From the NCBI GenBank assembly GCA_025890175.1, contig JANPYM010000013.1, positions 1,070,777-1,134,776 on the forward strand: a stretch of DNA of 64,000 nt. The letters are read 5' to 3'. A model generated the notes under the pieces. That model was not told the DNA's origin. It did not search any database and worked only from the letters and a program-made list of their open reading frames with translations. A program made the translations under genes and the position numbers. This DNA comes from Ciborinia camelliae (lineage: Eukaryota > Ascomycota > Leotiomycetes > Helotiales > Sclerotiniaceae). Below, piece after piece: positions 1-8,913 of the stretch. Positions within the stretch are counted from its first letter, which is position 1; every line of letters begins with the position of its first letter.

Positions 1-1373
1 CCCACATGAGGATTCCTCTGAAGTCGACATCCCTCATTGGCGAACTTGCGAACCATCCACGCGCGCCAGGTACAAGCTTCCTAACATCATCACCCTCAAA
101 ACCCTCTGAGTCGGAAACGACTATTTGACTCCAAAGACCTTCACCAGTTTCCTGTCCCAGTGCTTGCCAGGTAGCGTCCTTGAAACTTGCCGCAGTCATA
201 CCCCGAGGAGGACATTGGAATGCCCATACATCACTCCAGAACTTGCCAGCCCCATCATGACCCTGGCTACTCGGATCTTTTTCGCCAAGTAAGAGAATCA
301 AATATTCTCTGCCCATACCTACAAAATGTCAGTTATTGTTTTATAAATAGGATAAATCGACTGCATTCCAACAGAACTAAAAGCCGAGAAATGGTAACCA
401 AGAACTGACCAGTATTAATGGTATGCATGCCGGCCACACTCCTATGACCCGGGTGTTTCATACTCTCTTCCTCGAAGTTCAATGTTTCCCAATCTCCTTT
501 CGGGCAGACTCCCAATTCTCCCGAACCAGATTTGTCGTTGAAGGTTTCGAGGGCCAATTCCAAAATGTCGAGATAGCCTCCCTCCTCTCCCTCACCATTG
601 AAGCCGCCATATCGATAGATCCTCTGTTTCGAAACTGCGAGTGATGTGCCACCTCTGGGCTTTCCTGGGGCTGAAGGGAATTCCTTCCATGTACGACTTC
701 GAACATCGAATGCCCAAAGATCGTTTGTTCTGCCAGCAACCGGACATCCTGCGTGGATGAAGAATGTTCCATGACCGCCTTGCTCATCGTCAGTCTGAGC
801 GCCCTCTGCAATTATTCCAATCTTGGTTTCATCGATAGCCTGATCGAATTCCACACTCTTCATATTTGATGGCTCAGGCTTTTCAATAGCAACGCTTGAA
901 TGGTACGATCTTGCAGCTGGGAAAGGCGTGCCAGGAACTGGATCTAAGAACGACCATTTATCTGTCCTAGTATCATAAACCCAAACTCTGCCATTTTCTT
1001 CGAGAGGTTTCATCTCCTTGCCACCTCTGCCACCAAAGATGAAGATCCGCTCTCCAATGACTCCTGCCGTATGTCCTACTCTCTTTTCAGGAATTTCTCC
1101 ACCAGTATGTGTAGACTTGGCAGGTATAGCTCGATAGTCGGCGCTTGTGACGGTGGCTGAAGGGAGGATGATGATATGCATGTCATTGTCGACGGGTTCG
1201 CGTGGGTTGATCTCACCTCCGAATATGTATGCTCGACCAGCGATGACTGAGATCGAGTGAGATGATCTTGGAAGCTGAACCCCATTAATGCGATTCCATT
1301 TTGCCTTGAGAGGATGTGTGTTCTGAAAGAGACGGTGAGTAATCTTTGCAGCCGTTGCTCCAATTTCCATCAT
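1..1373 (-). CDS. Kelch-repeat beta-propeller protein (partial, 3' end off window)
   Basis: Two exons are visible, 410-1373 and 1-318, joined across a 91-bp GT-AG intron (319-409); the frame continues open to the left edge, so the C-terminus is missing. The protein begins MMEIGATAAK and has repeated kelch blades: a run like AYIFGGE, then IFIFGGRGGKE followed by VWVYDTRTDKWSFLDP, then NDLWAFDVRSRTWKEFP and IYRYGGFNGEGE. After the intron the chain continues GMGREYLILLLGEKD and FWSDVWAFQCPP, another blade. Kelch propellers are protein-protein interaction scaffolds; no catalytic domain is visible. Fungal kelch proteins of this compact type are often annotated as nitrile-specifier-like or galactose-oxidase-like by fold only, so no specific function is claimed. 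It is divergent from the OMA1 gene across a 640-bp shared upstream region. Confidence 0.85.
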
Positions 1374-2013
1374 TTTGAAGTTAGATTGGTATCAAGTTGA
1401 AGGTTAATAAGTAGATTGATAGATGTGTAAGTCAACAGTATAAACTTGGGGTTTTATAATGTTCATGCCAAGGACTTACGATATTGAAATGGATAGCAAA
1501 GTGACAATGAATGATATTCACCTGGACAAGGAAAGTGGTTCATGATTTTGGGCAATCTACGTCAGTGGAATGAGAGACGGGATGCCCAATTACCGGTAAA
1601 CCTGGGAGCTCCAGCCTCAGCATATAAAGGTCCACGTGGGGTAGCTGGAGCTCTTAAGCTCTTTTAGCTCAATCGCCCCGCGAAAACTCTAATAAGTCTT
1701 GACTCAACCCTCAACCCGCAACCACCTTTTTCTAAACTTTCTAAGGAAACTTTTCTCGAATATATACTTCTACCTACTGTAGGTATTGGATTGGATTGCA
1801 TTACATTGTATTGTATGGTTAAGTCTTTATTTTATATAGGTTTGGGCTCACTTTATTCCGAATTGATGTTTCAACTCTCCATCCATGCTTGAGTTAAGGC
1901 TGGGGGTGACTAATCAAGCTGATAATGGTTGAAGGGGTAAACCATCAACGTAAGGTTGTTATCTAAATTCCGTACACAACACATACTATTACTTTCTTCT
2001 TTTGGGGCAGAAG
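1374..2013. promoter_or_regulatory. Divergent promoter region of kelch gene and OMA1, with hairpin and E-box
   Basis: This is non-coding DNA between two oppositely oriented starts (1373 and 2014). It contains a perfect 10-bp inverted repeat, GAGCTCCAGC at 1606-1615 and GCTGGAGCTC at 1644-1653. The 28-base loop holds an ATATAAA TATA-like box (about 1622) and a CACGTG E-box at 1633-1638. A pyrimidine-rich tract and TACCTACTGTAGGTA-like words follow at about 1725-1790. Regulatory function is inferred from position and motif only. Confidence 0.5.
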
Positions 2014-3287
2014 ATGATCTCCAGATCTATTTTGCGAAACTCACTGCTCCGTAAAGCAGTCCCACGCTCGGCCAATACTTTCCCTCTATTCTACCAGCGA
2101 CCATTGTCTGTTCCGCAATGCACAATACCAACATGGTCACATCCATCCTTTAACCTACCTCCTTCGCGCAGTTACCAACAACGCAGGCAGAAATACTACA
2201 AATTCGATCCCAATGAAGCTCGAAATGCACGCCCTCTCCTCTCCGAAGAACAGATCAAAAACTTCTCCAAACATCCGGGCCTGCACTCATTCATAGCCAT
2301 AGTGGCTGTTGGGGGTGTATTGGTTTATTTCAGTAATATCGAGGAGGTGCCAGTGTCCGGAAGGAGGCGGTTCAACATATACAGCCAGCAAGACATGGAA
2401 AGGGAAGGTCAGATGATGTATCAACAGATCTTACGCCAATATGACGGGGCCATTCTACCCGACTGGGATAAGAGGACCCAGATGGTGCAAAGAGTTATGA
2501 GTCGATTAATACCTGCAAGTGGAATTAGCAACGCAAATTGGGAAGTTAATGTCATAGATTCTAAAGGTACAACGCAAAACATCAAATAACCATGTTTGCT
2601 ATCTAGCTGACCCTACTCTATACAGAAATGAATGCTTTTGTGATACCTGGAGGTAAAGTGTTTGTCTTTACGGGAATACTGCCGATTGCTAAAACGGAAG
2701 ATGGCCTTGCTACAGTACAATTCCCCTCACAATATTTTCATCATAGACAATTACTAACTCCCCAATCTGGCAGATTCTTGGGCATGAAATTGCCCATAAT
2801 ATAACCAACCATTCGGGAGAAAGCATGAGTAAAACAGCTGTATTCTATATGCCCTTGCGCATATTGTTTCGATTCCTGGACGCTACCGGATACACTGGCG
2901 GTCTAGGAGAGATACTTGGGGCTCTCGCACTTGAGTTTGGCATGAATTTACCGGCATCAAGAAACCAGGAAACAGAAGCTGATCTAATTGGATTGATGAT
3001 CATGGCAAAAAGCTGTTATAATCCCCAAGCTGCTGTTGGTGTATGGGAGAGGATGCAGGCTTCCGAGAAAAATGCCCCCCCTCAATGGCTTTCAACTCAT
3101 CCTTCGGTAGGTGCGTTGATACTTGGTTCAAAACAGTAGTACTGATTCATACTAGAATAACAATCGAATAACGCAGATGCAAGAATGGATGTCTCAAGCA
3201 GAGGCCGCAAGAGACGAGAGTGGATGTGCACCCACCATGTATAATTTCAATGACTTTCGGAATGCATATGGTGGGCTCTGGTCATGA
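2014..3287 (+). CDS. OMA1: Mitochondrial inner-membrane metalloprotease OMA1 (M48 family)
   Basis: Four exons (2014-2566, 2626-2714, 2774-3106, 3156-3287) give 368 residues. The M48 zinc site HEIAH lies in [10 protein letters not shown], created exactly by splicing intron 2; the third ligand sits downstream in ETEADLIGL. Other family hallmarks are [15 protein letters not shown] and the C-terminal STHPS...RITQMQEWM. The N-terminus is Arg-rich and looks like a mitochondrial presequence, followed by one membrane segment in [18 protein letters not shown]1 is a stress-activated protease of the inner membrane that cleaves OPA1/Mgm1-type and other substrates (family knowledge). The start is the first ATG, at 2014; an in-frame TTG twelve bases upstream is ignored. 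The last intron (3107-3155) was placed at TAG|AATAAC because it restores the NRI-x-QMQEW motif; the next possible AG would lose it. Confidence 0.93.
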
Positions 3288-4386
3288 GTATAATACGATG
3301 TGGGGGCACCTGGATGAGTATTTTACAGAGGACTTTCTTGACAGTCTTGGTCGTCGGGAAGTGTGGGGAGTTCAGCAGCCATTCTATAAGTGGAGATTGA
3401 AGGCAAAACAGTATTCGCTCTTCTCCATTCATTCATAGATTCATGGTAGTAAGTCATTTTTCTACTGTTTTTCATCATGTCGCGACAGAATACATCGTGA
3501 GTCGAATTATGCAACTATATCGGACATCTGATATACCTCGTATGCAGACTATGCCCGACTGAGCCATTCATATTCTAGCTCGTTCGTGGATACCTCATTT
3601 CAGACTTGGCTATTCAATGTTCAGATAATTCATGAACCCTCATAAATTGAGTGTGCAAAGGGCTCTGGATTCAACGCTCAATTCGAGTATGTTCAAAAAA
3701 TACCATGCATAGGTAGGTAGCAAGCAGGTAACGGGATGGGCATGCAGAGTATCATTTTCTTTGCTGCGAAGCTAGTGCCACGTAGTGATCAAGATGCATG
3801 CTTCGTATCACGTCTCCAGGATTGTCTTTCTGGAAGCTCCGCCATCGCAAGAATCTCGAATGGCGCTGCAGCCGCTAGATCACGTGTGCATGAGTTGATA
3901 CACACCGCTCCTAGCCTTATGGACGATTGGACTCAGATCAACGCATAAGATTATCGCATGCATTCCATTGCGGGGTGAACCTCACCTTCACAGTAGTCAA
4001 TCATTTTATTGTTACATAGCTTGGGTCCACACCGCTATAAACCATCGGTCGCTTATCCCTTCCAAGCAGCGTTGCAGGTCCCCACCCCCGCCATATAACG
4101 TAAATCACTCGATGCAAATAATGCAGAAGATAGAAAGATGCAATAGCCGGATAGCCCGCGACTGAAACGTGTGCGCTTGGCAAATGAATACGGCATAATC
4201 ACAATGACATTTCCCGCCTGAGGAAGTGTCTACTGTGTTCCCACGAGTCCCCATCTCTTATATATTTCTTTTGTTCCCCTCTTTGACGAATTGAGTCACC
4301 ATTCTCCCGGTCTTTTGCGTTCTTAGTATTTATATTTTCTGCATATACCCAAACTTCTTATTCAATCTCTCGTTCAAATTAGCACA
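3288..4386. other. Intergenic, no gene seen
   Basis: About 1.1 kb between OMA1 and the KptA-like gene. Reading frames here are short, lack family motifs and are not supported by splice-consistent extension. The last 150 bases before 4387 are pyrimidine-rich with TATATATTT at about 4259, consistent with a promoter and 5' leader of the downstream gene. Confidence 0.5.
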
Positions 4387-5517
4387 ATGGCTGCCACTGT
4401 CATGCAACCACTTTTTTCTATGCCTCTCGATAGAGAGATTATGGCCCCCTCTCCCATCTCCAACAACCAATCTAGACATGGTAGAGGTAAGCATGGGGGA
4501 AGTGTCTCCAACAACAAAAAGAATCGTCAGAGGGGTTACAGCATCATCGCTGAACGTGACTCTACCGTCACGCGAGCCCTTGCCAAACTCCTCAAGAGTA
4601 TCGGAGAAGAAGGTGATGAGCAGGAAGAGGGTACAGAGAGGCTTATCGCTGATTCTGAGGGGTGGGTCAATTGCGAAAAAATTGTAGGTAAAAACTTCAT
4701 TTCATGGATTGAAGACCCTTTGCAATGTCTGTTTGTCTTTCATGCAAACAAGTTATTTATCAATCATCGAAACTCTAACATAAAGCTTCACAATCAGCTC
4801 AATAGCCTTAACACACTCGACCTCAGCCTCATGGAGCTTCAAAAAATCATCCAATCCCCCTCCTCCAAGTCCCGCTTTACCCTCAGGTCAACCTCTTCAT
4901 CTGAAACCGAGTCAGAAGCTCCATCTGACTACCTCATCCGTCTCAATGGTCCCTCCACCCCGACCACGATCACCTCAGCAAGCCCATCCGTCACTTTGCT
5001 TGAACCCCTTACCCCCACCACCGCAGATCTACCCGACCTAGTCATCTACGAAACCTCGTACGCAAATTACCCCCTCATCCTCGCTTCAGGGGGTATCAGA
5101 AAAGCTGGGGGGCAATCCCATTTATCATTCACCAGTATCGCCATCTCATCTGATGGTTCCGAGACTCGAACTTCTATATCCACTAGTAAGGATGATGCCG
5201 ATGTATCCATCTACATCTCTCTCAAGTCCACTTTGGATGTAAATCCAGAGATAAAATGGTATAGAAATGGCAATGGAGGAATTTTCAGTGAGGGAGATGA
5301 GAGTGGGGTTGTCAGCAAGGGTGTGTGGAAGAAGGTCATTGCAAGGAGAGCGGATATAGGGGTATTGTTTGAGAATGGAGTAGTAAAGAAGGAGGTCCCT
5401 GTTGGGTTGAGGGGGAAAGGTGTTAAGGGGAAGAAGGGGGGCAGGGGCAAGAGAAATGGTTGGAATAAGGAGATGAGGGAAAGGAGTGAGGATGAGACGG
5501 AATCGAATGAAGACTAG
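4387..5517 (+). CDS. KptA/Tpt1-fold protein, probable catalytically inactive paralogue
   Basis: The predicted spliced protein is 338 residues (exons 4387-4683 and 4798-5517; intron 4684-4797). Splicing gives WVNCEKI|LNSLNTLDLSL, matching the N-terminal winged-helix part of RNA 2'-phosphotransferases (ALAKLLKS at 64-71, then GWVNCEKI). The C-terminal ADP-ribosyltransferase-like half is recognisable in VIYETSYANYPLILASGGI, SHLSF (207-211) and VSIYISL...IKWYRNGNGGIF. The true enzymes remove the splice-junction 2'-phosphate from tRNA using an Arg-His-Arg-Arg tetrad. Here the LRH motif reads LKS, the R-x-x-x-GH motif reads RLNGPS without His, and MGRxHxH reads GGQSHLS, so at least three of four catalytic residues are absent. 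A long Ser/Thr/Pro insert (about 120-175) and a basic Gly/Lys tail are unusual. The 114-bp intron is a multiple of three and lacks stops, so retention would also give a full-length protein (376 aa). Confidence 0.75.
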   Translation: MAATVMQPLFSMPLDREIMAPSPISNNQSRHGRGKHGGSVSNNKKNRQRGYSIIAERDSTVTRALAKLLKSIGEEGDEQEEGTERLIADSEGWVNCEKIVGKNFISWIEDPLQCLFVFHANKLFINHRNSNIKLHNQLNSLNTLDLSLMELQKIIQSPSSKSRFTLRSTSSSETESEAPSDYLIRLNGPSTPTTITSASPSVTLLEPLTPTTADLPDLVIYETSYANYPLILASGGIRKAGGQSHLSFTSIAISSDGSETRTSISTSKDDADVSIYISLKSTLDVNPEIKWYRNGNGGIFSEGDESGVVSKGVWKKVIARRADIGVLFENGVVKKEVPVGLRGKGVKGKKGGRGKRNGWNKEMRERSEDETESNED

Positions 5518-5842
5518 ATGTTGGTTTTCCTCTTTTTATTTAGGACGTTATTGGAAGTAGAAGATGTAATTAAAATTTTAAATTTCAATAATCTTTTAGA
5601 CTACTATTTTAAAGTCTACCGATTAATGGAAAAACGAAACGAAATGATTTGTAGAATCTAAAGTTCTTGTAAGTTTGAATATCCCCACCCCAACCAAGCG
5701 CTAATCATATTTAATTGATGAATGGTAAGACATTGAAAAGATTTACGGTATAACAGCCTTACATACTAGAGAATTCTTTTTTAGAAAGCGTTGAAAAGTT
5801 ATAAAAAAGCCATTTCTATCTGAACTGCCATTATACTAAGTA
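5518..5842. other. Convergent 3' flanks
   Basis: A/T-rich spacer between the stop of the KptA-like gene and the stop of the cyclase pseudogene on the other strand. AATAAT/AATTAAAA-like polyadenylation signals are scattered through it; nothing else is seen. Confidence 0.4.
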
Positions 5843-6495
5843 TTAAAATATAGCAATCGCGTTTCCATGGCTGGATACACCCCCTTGGCAGTTATTCGGA
5901 GCACTAGTAACGAAGAAGTTCCACCTTCCTTTCTCCCTACACATCTTCGCTAACTTCTCCAAGTCAAACATTTCTCCCAAGGGCACACCCCACAGGGCCA
6001 GTATATATTCATGTAGAATATAATGCTCCTGGGATGGCCACGCCTCAAAAGCAGGCGCATCACCCGCTACAGCCGAAAAATAACAATCATGCAGCCAATC
6101 AAGCATATAATCATCTTGTTTGAGACCCGCCCATCGCTGGCCATCGTCAGGTCGATGTCATGTGGCCTGAGAGCAGCAGCTTTTCTTGCTTCTGGAGATT
6201 TAGTGTGGTATGTAGATACAAAGCCCGAGCGAACGAAGAGTAGATCTCCGATCTGAATATGTCCACCTTGGGAAGCAGGGCGAATGTCGATGCCTTGAGC
6301 CTTTCCTGCAGCTTGCAGTTCAGCGTAAGATATAGCGTGATAGTCAAAAGGATCTACATATTATATCAGACGACAGAATGATGGAAATTAGATGGCGATT
6401 ACCATAGAAAATTCCATTCTCATTTGCATAGGTCCAGTAGTCAATCAAGATGCCGCGACCGACATGTGGAATGATGAATATTCCTCCTCTCTAGG
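5843..6495 (-). pseudogene. Cyclase-family (kynurenine-formamidase-like) pseudogene
   Basis: The C-terminal half of a PF04199-type cyclase is recognisable in pieces. Minus-strand segment about 6495-6403 reads HVGRGILIDYWTYANENGIFY, then a normal 49-bp intron (6354-6402), then DPFDYHAISYAELQAAG... to RPHDID. At about 6141-6160 the frame must shift by +2/-1 to continue QRWAGLKQDDYMLDWLHDC, then HEYILALWGVPLGEMFDLE and PNNCQGGVSSHGNAIAIF, ending normally. No GT-AG intron explains the shift. The N-terminal third, including the zinc-binding HxGTHxD region expected of this family, has no counterpart upstream, where an in-frame TAG is met at once. So the gene is 5'-truncated and frameshifted. An assembly indel could explain the shift but not the missing N-terminus. 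Confidence 0.75.
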
Positions 6496-6927
6496 ATTAA
6501 GCACTTGCTACTTTTTTCGTAGATGAGAGAACTCGGGAGGGGAGATTTCTCAAGTTTTAAGTGAAACATCAAGCTTCCCCGCCCTAAGCACTACCTCCGG
6601 CTACCACCTTTATTGATAGGGCGGGGGGCGGGGAAATAGATTTCTTCATCCCGCGAGGCAAGTTGAAGCTCAATATAATACCTCAATACCCCAATGCCTC
6701 AATACCCGTAGGTTACCTACCAGACAAACCTAGTAGGTAACTTTAAACCTAAAAACAATCGATTGCGACTTTCTTCTGCGAATACGGTTGCCGAAACGGA
6801 ACCTTCATGCCATCCGCAAAAATACTTCGATGTTTGATTTCCCCATAAGGACTTTCCGGTCAAAATTCAATCGACCTTTTTCATACAGGAGGTACTATAG
6901 GTACCTGTAACCTAGGTAATCTTAATA
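6496..6927. other. Intergenic spacer between cyclase pseudogene and HD-fusion gene
   Basis: No coding potential seen. The spacer contains GGGCGGGGGGCGGGG at about 6619-6633 and repeats of the words CCTCAATACC and GTAGGTAACCTA (6680-6740), ending in GTACCTGTAACCTAGGTAATC just before the ATG at 6928. Confidence 0.4.
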
Positions 6928-8248
6928 ATGCCTCCAACTCTATACGCTGAAGAACCCCAAGAGCAACAACACCAACAACAATCACCACTACCACAACCAC
7001 AACCACAACCACAACCACAACCACACCAACTACTACTACTAAATGGCATCCCAGAAGCCAATTCAACATCCCGAAAACCTGGTCGGCCATCCGGCGTGAA
7101 TTTGGAACCATACAAAGATTTCATAGTGAAACTTTTCTCGGAAGATAATACTCCCATCATCGATATCACCAGAAAGCTCAATCTAGAATTAGGCATAGAT
7201 GTCTCTGAGCGTAAAGTCTCTAGAACTTTAGCAACATGGAACATTCGCAAAAGAAATCGTGGACCCATACCTCAAGCTCTTCAAGATCGGTTAACCTTCC
7301 ATTACAATAACAATTTGAATGATAATAAAATCGCCGAAGCTTTGATTTCTGAAGGGTTCGAAATTAAGAGTGCAAATTTGGGGCGCATCAGGCAGAAGCT
7401 TGGTATGCGACGAAGGTCTCGATATTCCGAATTTCGAGAGTACTCGGAACCAGCCTCAGTTGTAAACAATCCGGCACCCAAATTACCGTCAACGATTCTA
7501 TCGAAACCGAAGAATACGACACCGAAGATGGCACAAAGTGTTGGGTTGATTACAAAGGTTACGGCGTTTGTAGAGAAGTACATGAGCGCATATGATGGAT
7601 CCCACGATTTCAATCATATTCGACGCGTTGTCGGGCTGGCACATAGAATATACAAGGAGCTTAATGCGGAGAGGATATATGAACCAGAATTGGATTTGCA
7701 GGTTGTCACTTTGGCGGCACTCTTGCATGATGTGGGCGATAAGAAATATCTCTTGCTTGGTCAGGATCAAAATACATTGGTACTTTCGACGCTGTTGGGT
7801 TTCGGGGCCGAAGAAAAGCTGGCCATCAAAGTGCAGAGAATCGTTCTTGGAGTTTCGTATTCGACTGAAATTAAGGATATGACATCAGTGAAGGGCTTGA
7901 TCGAGAGATATCCAGAGCTGGCTGTGGTGCAAGATGCTGACAGATTAGATGCGATTGGTAAGGATACACATTGATCCTAAAGAGATCGAGTAACAAGAAG
8001 CTGACTTTTTGTTCCAAGGAGCGATCGGTATTGGAAGAACTTTCACATTTGGCGGAGCAAAGGGTGCAAGGAATATGGGAGAGACTATTCAGCATTTTGA
8101 AGACAAGCTTGAGAAGTTAGGAGGCATGATGAAGACAGCCCCGGGCAAACGAATGGCGGAGGAAAGAACTAAGAGATTGGCAATGTTCAAAGACTGGTGG
8201 AAGGAAGAACAAAGAGAGGCTGAAGGTTTACTGCGACCCCAATCATAA
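6928..8248 (+). CDS. HTH (Clr5-like) - HD-domain phosphohydrolase fusion protein
   Basis: Two exons (6928-7957, 8019-8248; 61-bp intron) give 419 residues. Residues 11-33 are a Gln/Pro tract made by a CAACCA/CAACAA microsatellite. Residues 57-108 resemble the fungal Clr5-like helix-turn-helix (PYKDFIVKLFSEDNTPIIDI...LATWNIRKR) and 112-162 look like a second such unit (IAEALISEGFEIKSANLGRI). Residues 205-400 form an HD domain: SHDFNHIRRV (225-234), LLHDVGD (265-271), QDADRLDAIGAIGIGRTF across the splice junction. This pattern is that of the small YedJ-type HD proteins, putative metal-dependent phosphohydrolases with unknown substrate. The fusion of a predicted DNA-binding region to an HD enzyme is the notable point. 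The intron boundary restores the conserved GAIGIGRTF, supporting the model. Confidence 0.85.
6959..7045 (+). repeat. CAACCA/CAACAA microsatellite inside coding sequence
   Basis: A hexamer-like run of CAACCACAACCA encodes alternating Gln-Pro (about residues 21-32) after a CAACAACAC Gln stretch. It stays in frame and probably varies in length between isolates. Confidence 0.7.
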
Positions 8249-8478
8249 TTTTGATGCTACGGACCTTGATGAATACATGGAAATGCGAGTTGATAGCTTT
8301 CAGATGCCGGGAAATATGACATTGAGGTTTTCTTTATTTTCCCGATTGGTATTGGCTCTGTTTACCTCCCATCAAGGTATTGGCACTAGGTATTCATGTC
8401 CCTTTTTAAAAGTATACCTTTTCCCCACGACCGCAACTCAGATTCTTCCAACTGTCTATTCTACTCTTACCATCAAAG

Positions 8479-8913
8479 ATGAATAACATGCCGCCAGAAC
8501 TGCTCAGGCGAATCCTCAGCTACCTTCCCATCTCTTCCCTGCGCTTATGCCGCTTCGTCAACCGCACTTTTTCCATACTTGCTTTTCCCCTCCTCTTCTC
8601 AACCATACCCAATTGGCTGGATTGCAACAAATCCCTTCAACTTCTCGTTTCAATCGCCCACGACGCATTTAATAGACCTGCGGTTATCTGGTCTCCATTG
8701 GCAACAATTTGCAATGAGCATGTTGAGGTAATATGGTTACAGATTGTTTGGAAAACACTCAAGGGAGGCGTGTTCGGCGATGAAGAGTTGACAGCAGAGA
8801 ACTTTGCTAGGCTAAGTTGGTTGGTCGAGATGAGCAAGGGAAGACTGGGTACCGCCCAAACTAGATACTTGCTCTTCAAGTCTTACATGAAGAAGGTGGA
8901 AGAGAAAACGTGA
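8479..8913 (+). CDS. Small F-box protein
   Basis: A single-exon 144-residue protein starting at ATG 8479. The first 40 residues, MPPELLRRILSYLPISSLRL followed by CRFVNRTF, match the F-box signature (Leu/Pro-rich helix, SLxxLCxxVxRxF). F-box proteins recruit substrates to SCF ubiquitin ligases through Skp1. No substrate-binding repeat follows; the remainder is a short helical region. It could be a complete minimal F-box protein or the N-terminal remnant of a longer one; no splice-consistent continuation was found after the stop at 8911-8913. Confidence 0.6.
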   Translation: MNNMPPELLRRILSYLPISSLRLCRFVNRTFSILAFPLLFSTIPNWLDCNKSLQLLVSIAHDAFNRPAVIWSPLATICNEHVEVIWLQIVWKTLKGGVFGDEELTAENFARLSWLVEMSKGRLGTAQTRYLLFKSYMKKVEEKT

